This document shows, piece after piece, positions 58,766 to 64,000 of a stretch of DNA of 64,000 nucleotides. Location of the stretch: contig BSBK01004089.1 of NCBI GenBank assembly GCA_027943335.1, positions 2,326,501 to 2,390,500 on the forward strand, read 5' to 3'. Numbering within the stretch: position 1 is the stretch's first letter; every line of letters starts with the position of its first letter. Made by a program: the position numbers and the translations under genes. Source of the DNA: Chamaecyparis obtusa. Lineage: Eukaryota; Streptophyta; Pinopsida; Cupressales; Cupressaceae. The notes beneath the pieces were generated by a model. That model did no database searches, had not been told where the DNA came from, and saw only the letters and a list, made by a program, of their open reading frames with translations.

Positions 58766-60095
58766 ATGTCCTTGAACTGTCAGAATCTGAACCCTCGTAG
58801 TAAGCCCACATAACCCTGTTGGCCTTCCCCTTAGGCCTCATGGGACAATCATGATCTTTGTCGTAAGGACCCTTGCAGTAGAAACATAGCTTCTTCCTGC
58901 GCAAGTCATTCAATGTCTCCATATCCAAAGGTGCAGTAGACTTACCCTTGGTATCATCTTTTTTGCCCTTATTTTTATCAAACTTCTTAGTATCTCGGAA
59001 TGAAGAAGTGCTCCTGGGGGTGAATCTGTTGGAGGGTGCTGTGAGCTCCATGCTCCGTGCCTTCCTCATAGCCTCCTGCAATGAGGGGGGATCGAATGCC
59101 TTGATCCAACCCTTTAGAGGTTTAGACAACCCCTCTGTGAATAATATAACCAGCCTCCTCTCAGACACATCCTGCACCATCATTGATAATCTCTGAAACT
59201 CACTAATGTAGACCTCTAAACTGCCTGTCTGTCTCAGCTGTGCAAGATCACGGAAGAAGACCTCTGGGTCTTTCTTATCAAAGCGCTCTACCAATCTATC
59301 CACAAAATCCTGGTAGGATGTCACCTGATTATGTTGCAATGTAATCATACCATGTGACCACCAATCATGTGCTGCGCCCTCTAAATGCAAGGTGGCATAC
59401 CTGATAGCATCCATCTCTGACATAGGCCTCAACGCTAGGAATGTATCTAACTTATGGATCCAGGCCTGTGCTGTCATCTGTCCACTGCCATCAAAAGATG
59501 GTAAGGTGAGCTTGCTAGCAGCTCGCTGCAACTCACTGTCCTGACCTCCTCTAGGCCTCCTGTTCTGCCTGCTACTCCTCATGTGCTCTCTTCTCTGACT
59601 CAGGTAGCGATCAAAATTCAGCAACTCACGAACATGTGGAGGTAATGCCTGCCATTCTGCATTTGCAGCTCTAAGATCATCCTGAAAGTCCTTTGGCATA
59701 TCATTCTCTCCTGCCTCCTGGGCCTCCTCTCTAAGGAATGTAGGACGTGTAGGCCTATTTGCAGTCCACGACCTGTGCCTAGGAGCACCCTGTGAACCTG
59801 CTACACTCCTGTTATCCTGCTCTGGTGTCCCTCTACTCTGTTCCTGATTCCTCGGCTGAGCAACTCTCTCCATCATAGTGGTCAATGCATGTATAGACTG
59901 AACTATCTCCTGCTGTCCAGTAGTCATAGCTCGGAAGAAGTCTCTAGCCTCATCATCATCAGTCCTAGGGACTCTAGGTGGACTCTGTGACTGTCTCTCA
60001 CCCATAGTAAGTATATCTTTGAATTCCTGCTCACCCTCAAGTGCAGCTCTCCTGCGAGTATAATACTTGTGATGCCCAAATGCTGAAGGATGCAT
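58764..60095 (-). CDS. gag: E gag (intact frame)
   Basis: 443 codons, no stop. The N-terminus has a basic start ([11 protein letters not shown]) and a Gln/Arg-rich stretch. The gag core: [49 protein letters not shown] and [18 protein letters not shown] basic Lys/Ser-rich segment precedes the knuckle [14 protein letters not shown], which has Cys-x2-Cys-x7-His-x-Cys spacing. It ends [12 protein letters not shown]. It would assemble the particle. The start at 60095 lies 36 bp from the primer site, a short leader typical of chromoviruses and unlike the Tat elements here. Confidence 0.93.
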   Translation of the reverse strand: MHPSAFGHHKYYTRRRAALEGEQEFKDILTMGERQSQSPPRVPRTDDDEARDFFRAMTTGQQEIVQSIHALTTMMERVAQPRNQEQSRGTPEQDNRSVAGSQGAPRHRSWTANRPTRPTFLREEAQEAGENDMPKDFQDDLRAANAEWQALPPHVRELLNFDRYLSQRREHMRSSRQNRRPRGGQDSELQRAASKLTLPSFDGSGQMTAQAWIHKLDTFLALRPMSEMDAIRYATLHLEGAAHDWWSHGMITLQHNQVTSYQDFVDRLVERFDKKDPEVFFRDLAQLRQTGSLEVYISEFQRLSMMVQDVSERRLVILFTEGLSKPLKGWIKAFDPPSLQEAMRKARSMELTAPSNRFTPRSTSSFRDTKKFDKNKGKKDDTKGKSTAPLDMETLNDLRRKKLCFYCKGPYDKDHDCPMRPKGKANRVMWAYYEGSDSDSSRT

Positions 60096-60130
60096 AAAGA
60101 TTTCTCACCCAACAGGATGGCAAGATCACC

Positions 60131-60142
60131 GCTCTGATACCA
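60131..60142 (-). promoter_or_regulatory. Primer-binding site of E (initiator-Met tRNA)
   Basis: TGGTATCAGAGC on the minus strand, one base after the LTR. The standard plant initiator-Met primer site. Confidence 0.95.
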
Positions 60143-60143
60143 C

Positions 60144-61565
60144 TGTAATGACCCTTACCAATAGGCCACTAAAAACCCCTCAAAAATGTAACTCAAAATG
60201 TAGATAGAAAATTATTTTGCAATATATGAGTTCGCTGTCCCAAAATTTCAGATTAATAGATAACAACCAAATACCATCTAAAACACTATCAATGATGTAG
60301 GAAATTGCTCAAAACCATATGCCATTCATATATCAACAATTTGCAACAATGCCATACATATTTTAGCCAATAATATGATCATCAAACCCTAGGTTTGCAA
60401 TATAAATAGACTAAAAATTACAATGCCCTTTCACTTGCAAAATCCTAGCCTTCTTTTGATACCAATAATGCCAGATGACAAACAAAGACAAGTTCACTGT
60501 AAAATAGTAAAGTGCTGAAGCTATATTTTGTACTCAGTTGAAAACATATATTTCTCAGAAAATATGCCAAATGCCAAATGAGAAGTGAGGAACTTGATTG
60601 TAGATGGCTGCGATAATTTTTACCGGTGCTAAAGATGCCAACACCCAAGCCAAAGTCACCCCAAATCTGAAAATGCACTTTCTTGCAGATTTTCGAAAAT
60701 GTCTAGAAATTTTGAAAATTCCTTAAAAATAAATCATGGCATTTTGGGACCCCAAAATGCACCTATCTTTATCTCCTCGGTGATAGAAATCCGATGCAAA
60801 AATACCCAGAATGATATGCTGAGTAATGAGGAAGATATGAGCAAAAAATGTGGTTCCAAAACCCTATCTTGAAATTCTGAAAACTGAATTAGACTTGTAG
60901 CAAAAACTTTTTTGGATTGCTTTTTCACGCTGTTTTTTCAGATCTGCTTTTTCGCTTTGCTTTTTCGGATCTGCTTTTTTTCCTCTTGCAATCAAAAACT
61001 CAAACCCTCAGGTAAGTCTGAGGACTCCAAATAAGCTCAACTTGAAATGGCTGAATACCACTTCTAAAGTGCAACCCTTCAAAGGATATTTCACCTCCTC
61101 AGTTATGCAAATCCTTAAGAAACTCCGTTCCTAAAGATCAAATGACAATCTGCAGACCAAGATGGTGCCACAAATGCTCAAAGAGAAAAGTAGTGTAAAC
61201 TCAAGTCATGGGATGTCCAAATGAGAGGCCAAGCACTCTATTTATTCACTTTTTTAAGAAGCCACTAGAACTTCTAGAAGTATCCATAAAATATTCTTAT
61301 AAAATCCCTTTATAATGCACTTTTATATAAAAAATAACTTTATAACTTAAAAAAGTGCAACTCAACTCAAAATTATAACATTTTGGCCCCACATAACACA
61401 TTGTAATAAAAATATGATAAACACCATATCTCCAAGAGCAAATAAGACCATCCAATCCCCAAATAATCATCAGAATGACTCTCTCACCAAAACCATCTGC
61501 CTACAAGAGTCCATGATAGGCAAATCCACTGAAAAATGACATGTCACTAAAGAGGGGACATGACA
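60144..61565 (-). repeat. 5' LTR of E
   Basis: 1422 bp, about 97% identical to the left copy. Confidence 0.95.
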
Positions 61566-61570
61566 AGCTC

Positions 61571-61970
61571 TTTGGAAATGGTTATTAATACTTAAACCTT
61601 TCTTCCTCTATTGGAGGTGGTGTCATAAGCTTCTAGTGAAAAACTACTTTGTCTCTGCCCCTTGCTACCATTATTGTAGTCCCCCACCATGAGAGGAGGA
61701 GGTGTTAATGCTATAGACCATGTGTGTGATTGCAAAAAACACAACATTATGCAAGCAATCAGCTAAAAAAAGCAAGGAAAAATTCAACGTTGGCCAAGGG
61801 CTTACGAGGGGGTGAGTATTCTCCTTCAAATACGTTTAGTATAGATGAGGGAGGACTACGCTGCCCCAAGTGCACCAAACAATCTAGAAACAAGGAACAT
61901 GAAGATACTATTGTATCCTAGTGTTGGGTGAGATGACTACTTTTTAACTCCATCCAGTTTGGTAAGGTAA
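61571..61970 (+). other. Continuation of the sequence interrupted by E
   Basis: Broken frames only. The short frame 61730-61921 is Lys/Arg-rich with CPKCTKQSRNKEHED, which may be the ORF1 tail of the LINE relic. Uncertain. Confidence 0.3.
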
Positions 61971-62494
61971 TGTAATGCCCCCTCCTTAAATACAACTTTT
62001 TTTTTTTTTGCTACAACAGTTCTTTTCTTTTTCCTGCGATTCTGTCAAGGAAAGATAATAGAGGGAATGCTTAAGGAACAATGATTAATATTATAAAAAA
62101 TAAAATAAAAACTAATGAAGTTTAATTTTAATGAAAAGTCAAATGGCATGTGAATGAAGAGTTTTGTCTATTTCTGAAAAAGGGGTTTATAATGAAGATC
62201 AATCAAGGAGGAGTCATCAATCATTGAAGACATTTTATATTAATATTCCTTTCAAAGGCATTTAAATAAAGAGAAGTCATTGCAGATTAGAGGAAGGTTT
62301 ACATCAGAGATAATAGAATAAGTTCTATATTTTTTGAGATACATACGAAGCTTTAAATCTGAATTATTTAATAAGCATGTTTAGCTACAATTTCAAGGTT
62401 AATTGTTTTTTAATAATTAATTGTGCAACTATTATTGCGAGTTAGATTTTATCATTTACATAAACATAAGAAAAATTTAAAAGGGGACATGACA
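61971..62494 (+). repeat. LTR G (524 bp) of a Ty3 element
   Basis: It starts TGTAATGCCCCC and ends GGGGACATGACA. The ends resemble those of chromovirus E and the primer site follows, so it is a 5' LTR. No second copy is visible in the window. Possible target copy GGTAA at 61966-61970 cannot be checked. Confidence 0.8.
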
Positions 62495-62496
62495 AA

Positions 62497-62508
62497 TGGT
62501 ATCAGAGC
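62497..62508 (+). promoter_or_regulatory. Primer-binding site of G (initiator-Met tRNA)
   Basis: TGGTATCAGAGC, two bases after the LTR. Confidence 0.92.
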
Positions 62509-63437
62509 TGGATTTTGCCAGCCTGTGAGTTTATTTTCATATGCAATTGACAGAGCCAGCAGATATTAGCAAAGAGAACTAAGAAAAACTCAAAATTCTA
62601 AGGACAAAGTCATTGAAGCCCCTTTGGATTCCCAGAAAACCGAAGAAAGAATGGTTACGGAGAATGACAATTGTGATTTTGCAAATGAAAAAAATAGAAA
62701 AATTTACCTAAGGATTTATATGGTGAGGCAAATTTTACATAAGATAAATAGTGTGGGAAATTCCAATTTTCAAGATAGTGGGGAAACTTCTAACAGTAAC
62801 AATTTTAATTCTTTGATATGTAACAAACAAATCTCTTAATATCTCTCAAGGCTTCATCAAAGGAGACCAAAAGGTTCTTTACTGCTAAGTCTTATATATA
62901 AAAACAATCTTTCTTGAAGACCATTCACTTATAATAGTTTAACATCCAAGTTATAGGTTTGAACTTTTTGAGCAATGATCATCTTGTTGATTCTATGTTA
63001 GGTAGTTCTATCTAGTTTAATCTTTAACATTCTATTAAATCACACAACAAAACATACAAGGACAAATAAATATTAAAATTTTAGTATAGACTTTCTTTAC
63101 AACCATTATTGTCTTCCATTAGTGAATAGTAGTGGAGTTGATAAACTTGTCCTTTTCATGAAGTAGGTGTTAGTAACAGTGTTATCAAGGTTTTGTCAAC
63201 CTTAGATGGCCTTGCTCTCAACATCTATTACTATAGGTAGGGTTTAAGCTGTACTGCAAGTTGCTAAATAAGGTAAGAGTCAACAAAATATATGAGAAAT
63301 TGACAAAGAAGATTTCCTCATAAGCAGGATTCACAAGAAAAACTTCCACATGCAAGGTTGCTTGTGCCATGGGAAAATTTGCTACTCGATAGGATTGAAG
63401 TAAGATCCATTGTGAAGAAAACACACACTTATATAGA
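62509..63437 (+). other. Sequence after LTR G, no gag recognised
   Basis: The frame 62624-62839 (MDSQKTEERMVTENDN, 71 codons, Asn/Ser-rich) may be a gag start but has no gag core, and frames are then closed. The internal part of G therefore looks deleted or displaced. No other gene seen. Confidence 0.4.
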
Positions 63438-63450
63438 GGGGGGGGGGGGG
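63438..63450. repeat. Homopolymer of 13 G
   Basis: Context CTTATATAGAG(n)TTGAATAAG, with short inverted arms CTTAT/ATAAG, as at 11390. Confidence 0.9.
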
Positions 63451-63851
63451 TTGAATAAGTATAAGGCCAAACTTTTCACTTAAAAACTTTAGCAATTATA
63501 AGCAATAATCAAAACATCACAGAAGCAAGATTTATCAAATTTGAACATAAGATGCACACACAATTTTCCATTGAAACCCTTGTGTGAGAAAACCACGGGA
63601 AAATATTGCTTTTTCCAACTTTGCTAAAATATAGGAGACAACAATCCCCTCTACTGACCACCAACACAGCAAGAGACTCCGATCTCTTGAATAAGAGGCT
63701 CCAACCTCCTAAACTCGCCAAGTAGAAGGCACCAAACTTCAAAATGCAAAGTGATTATGCTTGTGCTAGGGGTTATAGAAACAATAATTTTTGCCTTTTG
63801 AATATAAACATGGAATAAAAGAATTGTATCTTCCTTCATTGGAGCTAAGCT
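63451..63851. other. No gene seen; copia-like untranslated sequence
   Basis: It contains CCCTTGTGTGAGAAAACCACGGGAAAA (split here by function: a run resembling 11540-11560) and GAGACTCC/GAGGCTCC repeats at 63670-63705. Only short minus-strand frames. Confidence 0.3.
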
Positions 63852-63998
63852 TTATGTACCTATATTCTTTGTTTTCTCGTCATTTCCTTCTGCTTGATCT
63901 TCACCATCCATGCTTTTTGCTTCTTTTTCCTTTTTCACTTTCTCATCAACTATTATTTCTTTTGGTACCCATTTGTCCAAGAAAACTTGTTCTAGTTT
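63852..63998 (-). CDS. C-terminal end of a charged ORF, runs off the window
   Basis: 49 codons in a minus-strand frame (KLEQVFLDKWVPKEIIVDEK, then Lys/Glu/Asp-rich) ending TAA at 63852. Composition is like the broken charged gene at 12611-14260, and both lie upstream, in sense, of a G tract. Family not recognised. Confidence 0.3.
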   Translation of the reverse strand, partial: KLEQVFLDKWVPKEIIVDEKVKKEKEAKSMDGEDQAEGNDEKTKNIGT

Positions 63999-64000
63999 GT

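Larger units (their letters stand above)
54509..61565 (-). mobile_element. Chromovirus E (Ty3 LTR retrotransposon), 7057 bp
   Basis: Two LTRs of exactly 1422 bp (54509-55930, 60144-61565) bordered by AGCTC at 54504-54508 and 61566-61570. Initiator-Met primer site, gag, protease, RT, RNase H, truncated integrase and a chromodomain lie on the minus strand. It is broken by frameshifts, a deletion in RT and a larger deletion in integrase. The LTRs differ at about 45 positions by eye, around 3%, so it is older than B and C. Confidence 0.95.

Overview
The window is a repeat-dominated stretch of a large plant nuclear genome. The evidence is Ty3 LTR retrotransposons of the plant-specific Tat type, chromodomain-bearing Ty3 elements (chromoviruses), plant LINE relics, AT-rich LTRs longer than 1 kb, and many nested insertions. 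The long leaders and old decayed copies would suit a gymnosperm or another large-genome seed plant, but nothing here proves the species. I see no rRNA or tRNA gene, no CRISPR array and no intact host protein gene.

Layout. 1-2513: 5' end of a minus-strand Tat element (A) that runs off the left edge. 2514-10237: minus-strand Tat element (D) with 5' LTR, primer-binding site, long repeat-rich leader, gag and the start of pol; its pol is cut where A begins. 10238-14483: unassigned sequence, a 20-G tract, a broken charged coiled-coil gene and AT-rich DNA. 14484-43988: a LINE-type retroposon (H, minus strand, 17-bp target duplication) holding a full-length Tat element B (15930-42365, plus strand, target duplication GATGT), which in turn holds a non-autonomous element C (22692-34009, minus strand, target duplication GTAAA). 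44006-49440: AT-rich and gene-like low-complexity DNA with several tandem duplications and a possible noncoding first exon near 45.4 kb. 49440-54508: LINE ORF1 relics, a 1.07-kb retroposon (J) with an unrecognised broken ORF, and an old internally deleted chromovirus (F). 54509-61565: a nearly complete chromovirus (E, minus strand, target duplication AGCTC) with broken pol. 61571-64000: a 524-bp LTR with initiator-Met primer site (G), unassigned DNA, a 13-G tract and the end of a charged ORF.

How the parts relate. B carries the whole Tat gene set: gag with a CHHC finger, aspartic protease, a G-patch segment, reverse transcriptase, RNase H, a second RNase H and integrase. It is silenced by about a dozen in-frame stops and one frameshift. 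C carries no recognisable gag, RT or integrase. Its single long frame (about 1,011 codons, one internal stop) encodes a Pro/Ser-rich protein with a G-patch motif and a basic WPQRP-repeat region. C shares an identical 14-nt polypurine tract and a repeated 3' motif with B, and a primer site, leader blocks and leader architecture with D, so it looks like a passenger mobilised in trans by Tat relatives. All the Tat-type elements carry a family-specific array of short GTC-containing repeats just downstream of the primer site; this is the most distinctive structural pattern in the window.

LTR divergence, compared by eye, suggests E is oldest of the paired elements (about 3%), then B (about 1.3%), then C (about 1%), which fits C lying inside B. 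Almost all premature stops are TAG or TGA, as expected from loss of methylated cytosines in silenced elements.
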